NCBI RefSeq assembly: GCF_002099425.1
Contig: NW_018343973.1
Span: 3,883,001 to 3,947,000 of the forward strand
Reading direction: 5' to 3'
Origin: Phascolarctos cinereus
Taxonomy: Eukaryota; Chordata; Mammalia; Diprotodontia; Phascolarctidae
DNA length: 64,000 nt
Shown here: in pieces, positions 10,660 to 21,560 of the stretch
How the letters are laid out: each line of letters begins with the position of its first letter
How positions within the stretch are numbered: position 1 is the stretch's first letter
Program-made: the position numbers and the translations under genes
Notes under the pieces: generated by a model
Seen by the model: the letters and a program-made list of their open reading frames with translations, nothing else
What the model was told of the DNA's origin: nothing
Database searches by the model: none

Positions 10660-11000
10660 GTCAGTCAGTCAGTCAGTAAACATTTATTAAGCTCCTCCTA
10701 TGTGCAAGGCACTATGCTAAGTGCTAGGGACCCAAAGAAAGGCAAAAGACAGCAGTACCTGATCTCAGCAGCTCAGAGTCTAGTGAGGGAGACAACATGT
10801 AAACAGCTGTATACAAGTAAGAAATAGACAGGATGAATTGCAGATAATCAAGAGAAAGCACTAGAATTAGGGTGGTGGGAATGGAAAAGGTTTCCTGTAG
10901 AAGGTAAGATTTTTGCTGAGACCTAGAGGAAGCCAGAGAATCCAGGAGGTAGAGGAGGGACAGCATTTCAGACATGAAGCATGATCATGTACATAGAGTG
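10660..11000 (-). repeat. L2 LINE 3' end
   Basis: Opens with GTCA repeats (10659-10678), then 'aacatttattaagctcctcc', 'ggcactatgctaagtgctag' and later 'gtttcctgtagaaggtaag', the usual reverse L2 3' end. The 83-codon frame across it is incidental. Confidence 0.75.
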
Positions 11001-11099
11001 TAGGAAAAAGTCTATACAGCCTTCAAGAATTTGTGTGGCTCCAGTCCTCTTTAAGTGAACAGACTCCCTCATCCTATGTTTTTCTTTGTTCATGAGCCA

Positions 11100-11645
11100 C
11101 TCAATTCAATTGCATAAATACTTATTGCATTCCTACTACATATGGCACTATGCTAGGAGGTGATAACTTAATTCTCAAATGGGTCTGTAATCTCATTGCT
11201 AAGGACATTATCTCCTATGATACAGATTGAAATCCATCTATGTCTTCCCACCTTGTGTGGTTGTTGTTCATGTTCTTCCCCTAATTTGCCATAGGAAGTC
11301 GGGCAACGTGCTAGGGATCTTCCTCTTGACCTTAGGAAGATACCAATAGAACACACAGGTTGTCCAATCACCCTTCACTCTCATTTTGTGACAAGTCCAT
11401 TTTCTTTTTTGCGTCATTCTTTTGTATGATAATATCCTTTATTCCATTTGTATGGGACATAAAGATGAAAAACTAACCATGATCCCAGAACTAAATAAGC
11501 TCACAACACTATAGAGTTGATCATCATGCAGTATATATATGAAGAAGTATAATATAAATTAGAATGTGAAAAAAGCAAAGAAAATCCAGAGTTCTTCAAA
11601 AAAAATATCAGTAGACTTCAACTATCTGCAAGAGAAGGCAGTGTT
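11100..11645 (-). repeat. L2 LINE 3' end interrupted by an unclassified repeat
   Basis: L2 starts at about 11100 ('aaatacttattgcattccta') and resumes at about 11455 ('aagatgaaaaactaaccatg'). The block 11166-11454 is foreign. It resembles 22840-23110 in a few stretches ('gtgacaagtccattttcttt' against 'gtcaccaactcatcatcttt'), which suggests an old LINE of unknown family. Confidence 0.45.
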
Positions 11646-12338
11646 ACCTGGGAAATGTGTGGCTTGGAGTACACATCATCTATCACTAAAGGAAAATATG
11701 GTAAATAATATTATACTCTAAAGAGAATAGCATGGCCGTCATTGGATTGGAGGAAATAGCCTCGTGACAGAGAGGTAAAAGAGGCCAACAAAAGAAATGC
11801 TTTGGGTTCTGGAACCCAGGAAAGGAAATCAAACATAAGGAATTGACCCCTACCAATTCAACAGGTTGCAAGGCCAAGTGACTATGATGATTTATAAGCT
11901 TGTCAAGATTTTAGCCATGCATAAGCTTATTTAGAGCATGGACTTAAGTCCATGGACTTGAGTCCACATAAGTCATTATTCACAAAGTCAGGGTCAAGGA
12001 TAAATTGTGATTCCTACCTGTGTCTCACAGTCCTTCCTTATAGGGCAGGACAGTTATTTATCTGTGTCTTGTTAAGCTTTTGCTTCTCTTCATTCATCCT
12101 CATTTTAAGTTTTGACTCAGAAATTAAAAACAAATTAAATTTTTAAATTATACTTTTTAGATGAGCTCCACCCCACTAGTTTTACTAATATTAGTAAAAA
12201 TGATTTTATTTTTTTCACCAAGAACTTGGTCCTTGTAATTTCCATTAATAAGTTTATCTCTGAATAGGCAAAAAAGCATAGCAAGGCCTAGAAGGCAGTT
12301 ATTTTCAATGCACATTTCACTTAAAAAGTGTTTCTTTG
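11646..12338. other. Unique DNA with a perfect 18-bp palindrome
   Basis: No repeats or exons recognised. Holds the palindrome at 11937-11954, with catggactta and agtccatg as its arms. Confidence 0.5.
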
Positions 12339-12489
12339 GGGGGCAGCTAGGTGGCACAGTGGATAAGCACTGGCCCTGGAGTCATTAGACCTGAGTTCAA
12401 ATCCTGTCTCAGACCAGACACTTGACACTTACTATCTGTGTGACCCTGGGCAAGTCACTTAACCCCTATTGCCTTAATGAAAAAAAAAA
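12339..12489 (+). mobile_element. WSINE1-like SINE with 10-bp target-site duplication
   Basis: Runs from ggggggcagctaggtggcac to an A tail of about 10 bases. Flanked by tgtttctttg at 12329-12338 and 12490-12499. Confidence 0.9.
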
Positions 12490-12571
12490 TGTTTCTTTGC
12501 CTAGGATGTTAAAGAGGTGGGTTTAAAAAAAATTCCAAGTTCACCAGAATTAGTACCATGTGTTTCTTTCT

Positions 12572-12707
12572 TTTGAGCCAATAAGGGTTGAATGACTTGT
12601 CCAGGACCACATAACTAGTATTTGTCAAGTGTCTGATCCAGATTTGAACTCAGATCCTCCTGACTCTAGGGCCAGTGTTCTATCCACTGAGCCACCTAGC
12701 TGCCCCC
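12572..12707 (-). mobile_element. WSINE1-like SINE
   Basis: Reverse copy with 'gaatgacttgtccaggacca', 'atttgaactcagatcctcct' and 'ctgagccacctagctgcccc'. With the copy at 12339-12489 it forms an inverted SINE pair about 80 bp apart. Confidence 0.88.
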
Positions 12708-12822
12708 AATAGCATCTATTTCATATTCAAAAATGTTTTATCATTAAATCAGTTTGGGAATTTCTGCTATGAAACAGAGTTACTGTGGGAAGATAGGAAT
12801 CTCAGCCTCTTGTGGCCCTTTT

Positions 12823-12847
12823 ACACACTCACACACACACACACACA

Positions 12848-12883
<36 letters not shown>

Positions 12884-12884
12884 A
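12823..12884. repeat. (CA)n microsatellite
   Basis: An interrupted CA run followed by a C-rich cacccc/cacc tract to about 12910. The overlapping open frames of 72-91 codons are products of the repeat. Confidence 0.95.
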
Positions 12885-13269
12885 CCACCCCCACCTCCAC
12901 CACCACCCAATACCTATCAAAACTCCTTGGGACAGGATGTGGCTGGTTGAAGAACTAAAAGGGATACTCTGAGTAAGATAGCAATTGGGGCCATAGAACA
13001 TGATTGGAAAGTTGAGATTTTAGTTTTTGGGTTTGGGCACTAAGGATAGCTAGGTGTTGTACTACGGAGGGGATGGGAAGGGGTGTGTGGGTGTGAGAAT
13101 AATGAGGAGCACATCTAGTATGAAACTGACACTTTCCTTTACTCTTCTCTATCCCTCTCCCATTTTCTTCATTTTCTCCTTTAATATTATTGTCATGAAG
13201 GTGGTGGGAATGGGGGAAAGGTGGCAGAAGGTAAAAAGCAGAGATGAGGAAGAACATCATGGATCACCA

Positions 13270-13707
13270 TGATGGGAAGAGAAGATGAACTTTTCACTCT
13301 TCTGCTCTCCCCTGCTCTTCCCTGCCCTTCCCTTCCCTTTAGCACTTCCCTTCCTCTCTTCCCTTTCTTCCTTTCTGTCTCCCAATTTCTTTTCTCTCTT
13401 CTTTCCCTTCTCTTCCCCTCCCTTTTCCTCACTTCCTTTTCTCTCCTCTTCCTCCTCTCCTTCCATTCTCTTCCTTTCTTTTTTCTTCCCTTTCCTCTTA
13501 TCCTCTTTTTTCTCCTTTCCTCCATTCCCTTCTCTGTTCTCTTCCTCCTTTCCCCCTCTCTTCTTTCTCCTCCTTCCTTTTCCCTACCCTCCCACTTCTC
13601 TTTCTCTGCCCTTATTTCCTTCCTCTCTATTCCCCTTGTTTTTTCTCTCCATTACCTTTCTCTCCCTTCCTGCCTCCTTCCTTTGTCTTCCTTTTTAAAA
13701 TAATTTT
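13270..13707. repeat. 430-base polypyrimidine tract
   Basis: Almost only C and T on the plus strand, built of loose CTTCC, TTCCC and CTCTT units without a fixed period. It yields overlapping open frames in several phases (144 and 137 codons on plus, 110 on minus), all with S/F/L/P or E/R/K-only composition and so not genes. Such tracts can form triplex DNA. Confidence 0.9.
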
Positions 13708-14503
13708 TTCCTTCTGTTACCTTTCCATACCCTCTGACAAGAATATTCTTACTGACAAGTAACAGTGCTAGAATGGGGGAGAGAAGGAAAGAAAAAGGAT
13801 GGAGAGAATGGTAGAAAGGATGAGCACTAGAACAGGACTTCAATCTCCCCACCTTTCCTATACAGACCTGCTGGGGGTAGTGGTGGGTCACAGATATTGG
13901 GGATGAGGAGGTGAGGCACAGTGATTTCCTTCCTTTCTCTTTCTATTAGAAGGTTGAAGGTGAGGAAAGAAGGAAAAATTTCTGGCTGATCCTGCCTCTG
14001 AAATCACCAAATATAGTGAAGTATGAGATCAGATACAGGTAAGAAACTGCCTATGTTACAGAAAGACAAATCTATAGTAATTGGTTCAATTGGTTGGGGC
14101 ATTGGGGAAAGAGGCCATAGTAAATTCCTGTAAAGGTCAATTAGCTTGCTCTCTTTTATGGCCTGTATCTACTTCCTAGCCTTTGGCAGGTATCTCCCAA
14201 GTGCCTGCCACTCCCCTCTGGGGAGAAAGGGTGAAAGTTTGTGGGTGGATCATGAATACTCATCAACAATAATAGCCTATTGATAGGGCTCAGAAGCACT
14301 GGCATTGTATGAGATAATAGCAGAAAAAAAATTCATTAATGACCTTTCCAAATATGTAACAGCACCCAGAGACATTTGCCTGGCTTCTTGACTCATAAAC
14401 CAGCACTTTGTGTTCTATATTGCAGTCTTTGTCAAAGTATAAAATATCAGGGAGCTTTTTCAGGCCCCTAAATCCCAGGCTGCTTTAAATTCGGGAATAT
14501 TTG
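13708..14503. other. Unique DNA, nothing recognised
   Basis: No repeat family or exon recognised. Confidence 0.45.
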
Positions 14504-14860
14504 CTAGAGAAGGACACTACACAGGTTTGCATAGTAATTATTTCTCAAACTTCACATGTATTGTGCACATTTAAAAGAAATATGGCCCAGAGAATATTGA
14601 AACTGATTAGGTATTTTATTCTCTTCCAATACCAACTTTTGTGTCACTGATAATTACTAGAGATCACTATACAAGTTTGCATGATAACTATTCATCAAAA
14701 TTCACATATATTGACAAGTTTAAAAGAACAGTGATCTAGAGAATATGAAAACAGAGTAGGCATTTTTATTCCCTCTAAATGCCCACTTTCATTTATGTCA
14801 CTGATTGCTTATTAGAAAGCACTCAGGCTTTTAACATGCATACTGCAAATATCCATCACT
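14504..14860. repeat. Old tandem duplication, unit 153-155 bp, two units plus part of a third
   Basis: The segment 14504-14656 is repeated, diverged, at 14657-14810. A third start is at 14811 ('ttagaaagcactca'). Shared landmarks are ctagaga at 14504 and 14657, 'gtttgcat', 'tttaaaagaa', 'agagaata', and 'tgtcactgat' near the end of each unit. No transposon family was recognised. Confidence 0.75.
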
Positions 14861-15166
14861 TCAGCCCAAGACACAGGCATAAAGTGCATCTCACCTCACA
14901 AGCAGGATCTGATCATGGGGAAGGTCTCTGAAGCCATCTTTACATAAAACAGAGTGGTCATCCACTAGAGAGGGAACAATGAAAGCAAGCAGTCTGGAGA
15001 GGTCAGACTTTAAGGAAAACTTAGTCATTCAAGACTCAGTTCGGAGTCTTGGTGTCCAAGAGAACAATTAGTTCCTGGGGTAGAAAGAACATTTCTGTTC
15101 TACAGTTTCCATTTCTGCAATGGGGTAGATTCTCTTACAGTTTGTAATCCTTTTTTGAAGGTTCTT
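14861..15166. other. Unique DNA, nothing recognised
   Basis: No feature recognised beyond the fading edge of the tandem repeat. Confidence 0.4.
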
Positions 15167-15396
15167 TGTTGTTGTTATTCAGTCATTTCAGGCATGTCCA
15201 ACTCTTTGTGACCCCATTTTCGGTTTTCTTGGCAAAGATACTGGAATAGTTTGCCATTTCCTCCTCCAGCTAACTTTATAGATAAGGAAACTGAGGCAAA
15301 TAGGGTTAAGTTATTTGTCCAGCTAGTTAGTATTTGAGGCCAGATTTGAACTCAGGAAGATGAGTCTTCCTGATTCCACTGTACCACCTATCTGCC
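15167..15396 (-). mobile_element. MAR1-like SINE
   Basis: Reverse copy: 'ttgttgttattcagtcattt', 'ttttcggttttcttggcaaa', 'ggaaactgaggcaaataggg', ending 'gtaccacctatctgcc'. Confidence 0.85.
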
Positions 15397-15489
15397 AAAT
15401 CTCATTTGCTATTTACCGATGGTTTGTAATGCCCAGACTAACGTCTTATAATAACCTCAAGCACACCTTTATCAAAGGCCAAATCATAG

Positions 15490-15602
15490 AAAAATCCATT
15501 TCACCCTACTTAAGATATGATTTCCTCATTTGTGAAATGAGGGAGCTAGACTGGATGATCTCTAATGCCTTTTGTGGATCCCAAATCTATGATTCTTTAG
15601 GT
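15490..15602 (+). repeat. MIR-like SINE tail
   Basis: Reads 'tttcctcatttgtgaaatga', 'ctagactggatgatctctaa', 'caaatctatgattctt', a tail shared by several marsupial MIR-like SINEs. Confidence 0.6.
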
Positions 15603-16414
15603 TTAAAATATCACCATATATCCTTGATCATTCCTTCACTGTACTTCCTTTCAGTTTCCCTGTGTGCACCTACCTCCACTCAGCATTACTGGCAAATGAT
15701 CATCCAATGTTTTTGCCTCCTTCTTGATTCCTTTCCAAGTCAACCTCAAGAGCTGTGTATGACTCATCCCCTTCTTTGACTGTTTGAGAGGTCAGATTCT
15801 AATGACTTCCTGATGTAGGGGCGCTAACCATCTAAGAGTTATTTGTAAGGTCTAATTAACTATACATGTCATGACATAGATCAAAGTAGATGAAACGGAA
15901 CATATTAGGATAAGTGGTGCTCCTATAAGGCAGCTATTTGAGAAGAAGATTAGATAGAATAGATATTTCAATTGTTATTTTCTCAGAACTCTCTTCTTCA
16001 GAATATAAAGGACAAATAACAGAGGGGGAAAACACACATTAAAACCATGGAATGTGTTCCTCATGCTGCATCACAGAAAGCACAGAATGTTACAGTAAGA
16101 TCATGCAACATCCTCATTTTTCATTTTTTAAAACTTACTACCTTAAAACTGAGTAACACACTACTTAATGCATTAAAACTGACTAGCACTATTAATTTGA
16201 ACATTAAAACTGGAACACATCTATTCATATTTGCTGCTTTAGGACTGTCCTTGTCTCTCTATGGATCAGATTCATTTGAAACTATCATGTAATCTCTATA
16301 GGAGCAAGGACCAATGGTATATTTGTATGTTCTTTAATGTAGAATCTTAAATATTGAGGTAATGTAGGACCAAAACAAATTCAAATTTGTAGAGAAATCT
16401 CAATAGTCTAGAGT
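15603..16414. other. Unique DNA with a short ~31-bp tandem repeat
   Basis: The motif ttaaaactg recurs at 16143, 16173 and 16205 in three loosely repeated units of 30-32 bp (16142-16225). Otherwise nothing recognised. The frames starting at 15360 and 16047 have no recognisable products. Confidence 0.45.
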
Positions 16415-16721
16415 TCCCTAGAAGTGGGTCTCTGTTCCTACTTTGCCTATTATCCTTTCTCTATATATTTAAGAGCTCCAGTAATCTCCAACTATCTACT
16501 AAACATTTTATACCAGATATCCTACAGACATCTCCAGGCTAACATATCCAAAGCAAAACTCATTAACTTTCCCCACAAACCTATACCTCTTCCAAACATC
16601 TATAACTGTTGAGTGCACCACTATCTTCCCATCTTTGTTGTCTTTCTCAATTTTTCACTCCTGCTTACCCCACATAACCCATTAGTTGGCAAATAGTGTC
16701 ATTTCTAATTCTACAATAAAA

Positions 16722-16973
16722 AAATGGCAATAAGAGCTAGCATTTACATAGTGCTTTAAGATTTGTAAAGCACTTTATATAGATTATTTTATTTGATCCT
16801 CACCTTGTGAGGTGGGTGCCATTATTATCTTCATTTTACGGATGAGGAAACCGAGGCTGAGGTTAAATGACTCGGCCAGGACCACACAGCTTTTAAGTGT
16901 CTGATGCAGTACTTGAGCTCAGGTCTAACTGACTTCCAGTTCAACATTCCACCCTCTGTGTCATATAACTGCC
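16722..16973 (-). mobile_element. MIR SINE inserted in L2
   Basis: A nearly full reverse MIR: 'gctagcatttacatagtgct', 'gatcctcaccttgtgaggtg', 'ttacggatgaggaaaccgag', 'gaccacacagcttttaagtg', 'gtctaactgacttccagttc'. Confidence 0.85.
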
Positions 16974-17207
16974 TCTACAACATCTTCCCTTCCTCTCTAC
17001 TAATATAGCCACCAGCCAAGTTTAGGATCTCATATCCTTTTGCCTGGCTACAATACTTTCCTTCTTCATCTTCTTGCCTCAATCTCTCCACACTATAATC
17101 TGACTTTCATACAGTTGCTAAAGCAATTTTGACTATTTCACTCCCTAAACCCATAAACTACAATGGCTTCTGAATGTTTCTAGGATCAAATATGAGATCC
17201 CTTTAGC

Positions 17208-17331
17208 TTTTTTTTTTTTTTGATGCAATTGGGGTTAAGTGACTTGCCCAGGGTCACATAGCTCGTAAGTGTCTGCAGGTCCTCCTGACTCCAGGGCTCA
17301 TGCTGTATCCATTGAATCACCTAGCTGCCCC
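17208..17331 (-). mobile_element. WSINE1-like SINE inserted in L2
   Basis: A poly-T start (the A tail), then 'ggggttaagtgacttgccca', 'ggtcctcctgactccagggc', ending 'cacctagctgcccc'. It cuts the L2 at about the 'agatccctttagc' position. Confidence 0.88.
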
Positions 17332-18081
17332 ACCCTTCTATCTGTTAAAGCCCAACATCACCTGGACCCAACCTGTCTTCATGGCCTGGTTATACATTCC
17401 TTCCTTTCCTGTACTCTGTGATCAAGACAATTTCTTGCTATTTCTCACCCAGAATATCCTATCTCCTGTCTCTATGCCTTGGCACTGTCTATCCCCCAAG
17501 ACTGAAATGTACTTCCTCTTCACCTCTGCCTCTTAGAATCACTTGTTTCCTTCAAAACTCAGATGAAGTGCCATGGAGTTTCTTTCTGATCTATCAGCTC
17601 TGCCTGTACCCTCTTCCCCCAAATTACCTTGTATTTACTCTTTGTGTACATTTCTACATACATATACATATATGTTTCATACATGTATAGACAATACACA
17701 TGGCATATGCACACATACATGTTTGTTATGTGTACTTTGATGTCTATGAGTATATACATGTTGTTTCCCTGATAGAATAGAAATTACGTGTTGCCATTCA
17801 GTATTTAACTTTTCTCTTTAAATATCTAGTAGCTAGCACATTGCTTAACATGAACTAAGAGATTAACAAACGCTTGTTGATTAATTGATTAATTCTCTAG
17901 TCTCTACCATACTCAACCTATTCTATTTTTTTAGGTCCACAACCAAATGAACTCTGGACAAGCCCAAACTCTTATTCTGGGAATGAAACATCTGACATTA
18001 GCTCCAACCTCAGATAAATGACATAGACAAAAGATCTAAGTTGAACCAGGTATTCGTTTTACTGTATGTAATGTAGCAAAC

Positions 18082-18200
18082 TAAAAGTGTACTAAATTAT
18101 TGGCTTCTCATGAGCAGGGACCATGCTTTTCCCCCCTCCACACAGAGGTAAAGCATAAAATGGGCCTTCAATAAATATGTATTGATTGATTGACTGACTG
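18082..18200 (+). repeat. L2 LINE 3' terminus
   Basis: 'catgagcagggaccatgctt' then 'ccttcaataaatatgtattg' and GATT/GACT repeats mark the extreme L2 3' end. Confidence 0.7.
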
Positions 18201-18835
18201 GTAACTTTTCAATGGCTTGGTAACCCCATTACATGGGTTGTATAAGGTGTTTCACTAGCACTAGGACTTCTGGTGTGAGAGCTTGACAAGCCATTTTCAG
18301 AGCTGTTCATCTACCTTTGGTATCCACCTTTCACCCAAATCTCATCTGTTGCTTCAAGAAGCTGTAACTTATGCAATGGCCACACCACAGTAAACTGTCT
18401 TGTCAGACAGGCTAAAGAAGCTTGAGGGTAATCAATAGGCCTCACACCCATTCATGAGTTAGGGGGATGTCTACCCTAAGCATGTGAAGACTTACCCTGG
18501 TGGAATGGGAGAACAATTGGGAAAACAAATGAAAGAACCATGAGAAAAAATTTGTTCCAACAGCCATGAAGTTGGCTGAAGCAGGCACTGTGAAGCATTT
18601 GGAGGTTGGTCAGATATCAAAGACACCAAGGTCATCCATTGCATCCCAGGCCATCACAAATCATCTTGACACTTGTCCTTCAACTAGACTTCAATGACTC
18701 TGGATGAAAGAGTGAAGCTGGTGACTTTGTGCAACTCTGCCTCACTTAGATCCAATTCACAGGCAAGTCAAGAGATCACCCCATCATGTCATTGGTCTCT
18801 TCAAAAATGAAAGACAAAAACAACAACTCATTACA
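18201..18835 (+). mobile_element. RTE-type LINE or RTE-mobilised SINE, 3' region
   Basis: A block of about 630 bp with the marsupial RTE-type signature: 'ttcatgagttagggggatgt', 'cctggtggaatgggagaaca', 'gttggctgaagcaggcactg', 'ggtcatccattgcatcccag', 'tttgtgcaactctgcctcac', ending 'catgtcattggtctcttcaa' and a CAA-rich tail. No reverse transcriptase frame is present, so it is a 3' fragment or a derived SINE. The left edge is approximate. Confidence 0.6.
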
Positions 18836-19071
18836 TACACAGTTTGAATAACTTACCACAAAAAATAAAAGGGGAAACACTAATAAAGATAGAGATGAAA
18901 AACTGGTATATCTTTGCCATAAGTTGTTTAATAAACATATCTTGGATGAATGAATGGTGTTGTTTTCACCAAAGCACATCTCACATTGTGGAAAGTATGT
19001 AAGTAACCTTACTTAATGTCCAAAAGCTTTGAGAAATTTAAGTAGAAGCCAGGAAAAAATACAAATTTCTT

Positions 19072-20612
19072 TTTTTTCTTAATTTATTTTGATTTATCAA
19101 CAATCACTTCCATATGCTTTTGAGGTGAAAATTTTTCTCCCCCTTCCTCCCCACCACCCTCCCTAAGATGGCACACAATCTGATATAGGCTATACATATA
19201 CATTCTTATCAAACATATTTTCACATTAGTGATGTTGTAAGTAAGAATTAGAACCAATAGGAGGAACCACCAGAAAGAAGAAACAAAACTCAACAGAAGA
19301 GAAAAACAATAGCAAATAGTATGCTTCAACCTGCATTCAAATTCCATAGATCTTTCTTTGGATGTGGATAGCATTTTACATCATGAGGCCTTTGGAGATG
19401 TCTTAGATCCTTGTATTACTGACAAGGGTTAAGTTTATCAATATTAGTCATCGCACAATGTGGCTGTTATTGTGAACAATGTTCTCTTGGTTCTGCTCGC
19501 TTCACTAAGCATCAGACCATAGAAGTCTTTCCAGGTTTTTCTAAAGTCGGCCTGTTCATCATTTCCTATAGCACAATAGTATTCCATTACATTCATATAC
19601 CACAACTTGTTCAGCCATTCCCCAATTGATGGGCATCCTCTCAATTTCCAATTCTTTGCCACACAAAAAGAGCTGCTATAAATATTTTTGTACATGTGGG
19701 TCCTTTTCCCATTCCTTAGAAGTGCTACTTCTAGGTCAAAGGATATGCACATTTTTATAGCCCTTTGGGCATAGTTCCAAATTGCTCTCCAAAATGGTTG
19801 GATCATTTCACAACTCCACCAACAATGTATTAGTGTTCCAATTTTCCCACATCTTCTCCAACATTTACCATTTTCTTGTTTTGTCACATTGGCCAATCTG
19901 ATAGGTGTGATATGGTACCTCAGAGTTGTTTTGACTCGCATTTCTCTAATCAGTTGTGATTTAGAGCATTTCTTCATATGGCTATAGATGGCTTTGATTT
20001 CTTCATCTGAAAACTGCCTATTCATATCCTTTGATCATTTATCAGTGGGGGAATGACTTGTATTCTTATAAATTCGACTTAATTCTCTGTATATTTTAGA
20101 AATGAGGCCCTTATCACAGGCACTGCTTGTAAAAAGTCTTTCCCAATTTTCTACCTTCTTTCTAATCTTACTTGCCTTGGCTTTGTTTGTGCAAAAACTT
20201 TTCAATTTAATGTAATCAAAGTTATCCATTTTGCATTTCATAATATTCTCTATCTCCTGTTTGGTCATTAATTCTTCTGTTTTCCCTAAATCTGATAGGT
20301 AAACTATTCCTTGCTCTCCCAGTTTGCTTATAGTATCAGCCTTTATATCTAAATCATGAACTCATTTTGACTTTATTTTGGTATATGGTGTGAGATTTTG
20401 ATCAATGCCTAGTTTATGCCATACTCTTTTTCAGTTTTCACAGCAGTTTTTATCAAAGAGTGGGTTCTTATCCCAGAAGTGGGGTCTTTGGGTTTATCAA
20501 ATAATAGATTGCTATAGTCATTGACTACTGTGTCTCTCATACTTAACCTATTCCACTGATCCACTACTCTATTTCTTAGCCAACCTTATTCTTTTTTTTA
20601 AGTATGTAATAA
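19072..20612 (-). mobile_element. L1 LINE, 5'-truncated: end of ORF2 and 3' UTR
   Basis: A minus-strand L1. The 3' UTR is at about 19072-19440 and the poly-A side appears as T runs at 19068-19080. The ORF2 C-terminal frame runs from about 20300 down to 19444 with one in-frame stop at 20035-20037. The protein reads KMDNFDYIKLKSFCTNKAKAS, GLISKIYRELSRIYKN, CGKIGTLIHCWWSCEMIQPFW and WLNKLWYMNVMEYYCAIGND, which match the known L1 ORF2 C-terminus (cysteine-rich region and the following W-rich segment). The endonuclease and reverse transcriptase parts are absent, so it cannot move. Confidence 0.92.
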
Positions 20613-20914
20613 ATTTAATAGGATATTTCCAAAATTTGACTGCTTTTCTCTTTCTGAACTTCCTTCTGCTTTCTTCTGTGTAGATTTAAAATATTTCATT
20701 GACATTCTTTTCTTCCTTTTTTTGAGGCATAATTATCAGTACTGAACAAATATTGAAAATCACATTCTGGCATGAAGTCATCTTTAGTTCAAAAGGAACT
20801 AAAAGCCTGGCCCCAAACCCATAAATCATGAAGAAAATAACTGACATGTTTTAATTTAGTAACAGCTATTTAGAACTTCCCTCTCACAAGGCACATCTCA
20901 CAAAGTAATGAGAG
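20613..20914. other. Unique DNA, nothing recognised
   Basis: Pyrimidine-rich start, otherwise no recognised feature. Confidence 0.4.
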
Positions 20915-21560
20915 AATTTTAGAGTTGAAAAAGCCCTCAGATGTCATCTAGTTCTAGTCCAGCCCATGTCTATACATGAATCCCCTCAGTTATACTATGA
21001 CATACACACATGGCATACAGGCTTAGCTGAAGATTGCTAGAAATGGGAAACTTGCTACTACTTTGAGGCAGCGCATTATACTTTTGGAAAGCTCTAATTG
21101 CACTTAGCACAGTGCCTGGCACATAGTAGCCACTTAATAAGTGTTAAAAGTTTTCCTCTATATTAAAAATGATTCTTTTGGAAACTTTCGCCCATTGTTT
21201 CTAATTTTGCTTCTGGAGCCAAGAAACACAAGTCTTTCCCTTCTTCCATGTAACAATACTTCAGACATTTCAAGAAAGCTATCATGTCCCATGCTCCCAA
21301 TCTCCCCTCCAAGTATTCTTTTCCACAGACTAAATACCTGCAACTGATCCTCATATGGCATAGTCTCAAGTACTTTAATGATCCTGTACCAGTCCTAGCT
21401 ATTCTAATCAAGTCCATTCTATTTGTTCCATTTGGTTCAGTTCAATTGAACAAATAGTTATCAAGCACCCATTATGTACAAGACAGTAAGCAAACCCTTG
21501 TAACACCTGGACTTGGAACTGAATACAATTCTCCAGATGTGGTAAGGAGATATACCTGAA
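20915..21560 (-). repeat. L3/CR1 LINE with two L2 tail insertions
   Basis: L3 landmarks in reverse: 'cccatgtctatacatgaatc', 'ttggaaagctctaatt', 'gaaagctatcatgtcccatg', 'gcaactgatcctcatatggc', 'ggaactgaatacaattctcc'. A 50-bp plus-strand L2 terminus (21099-21148, 'cacagtgcctggcacatagt') sits after 'gctctaatt', and a minus-strand L2 terminus (21428-21497) sits further on. Both are short 5'-truncated L2 tails that landed in the older L3. Confidence 0.7.

Larger units (their letters stand above)
16415..17905 (+). repeat. L2 LINE 3' region, split by a MIR and a SINE
   Basis: A long plus-strand L2 piece: 'gctaacatatccaaagcaaa'/'ctcattaactttccccac', 'actcctgcttaccccacata', 'tatatagccaccagccaag'-like, 'actacaatggcttctgaatg', 'gcctcttagaatcacttgtt', ending 'acaaacgcttgttgatta'. 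It is interrupted by a reverse MIR (16722-16973) and a reverse SINE (17208-17331). A CATA/TATA-rich block at 17650-17760 belongs to the L2 3' UTR. The frames starting at 17300 and 17418 lie in this element. Confidence 0.75.

Noticed and set aside
12339-12707. Inverted SINE pair as a possible single element with terminal inverted repeats
   Set aside because: The left copy has its own 10-bp duplication, so the two SINEs are separate insertions.
13269-13703. Overlapping 137-144 codon frames on plus and a 110-codon frame on minus
   Set aside because: They are translations of the polypyrimidine tract (only S, F, L, P or only E, K, R, G). Open frames in several phases at once show composition, not selection.
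15360-15779. 139-codon plus frame
   Set aside because: It starts inside a MAR1-like SINE and crosses a MIR tail, so it cannot be one gene.
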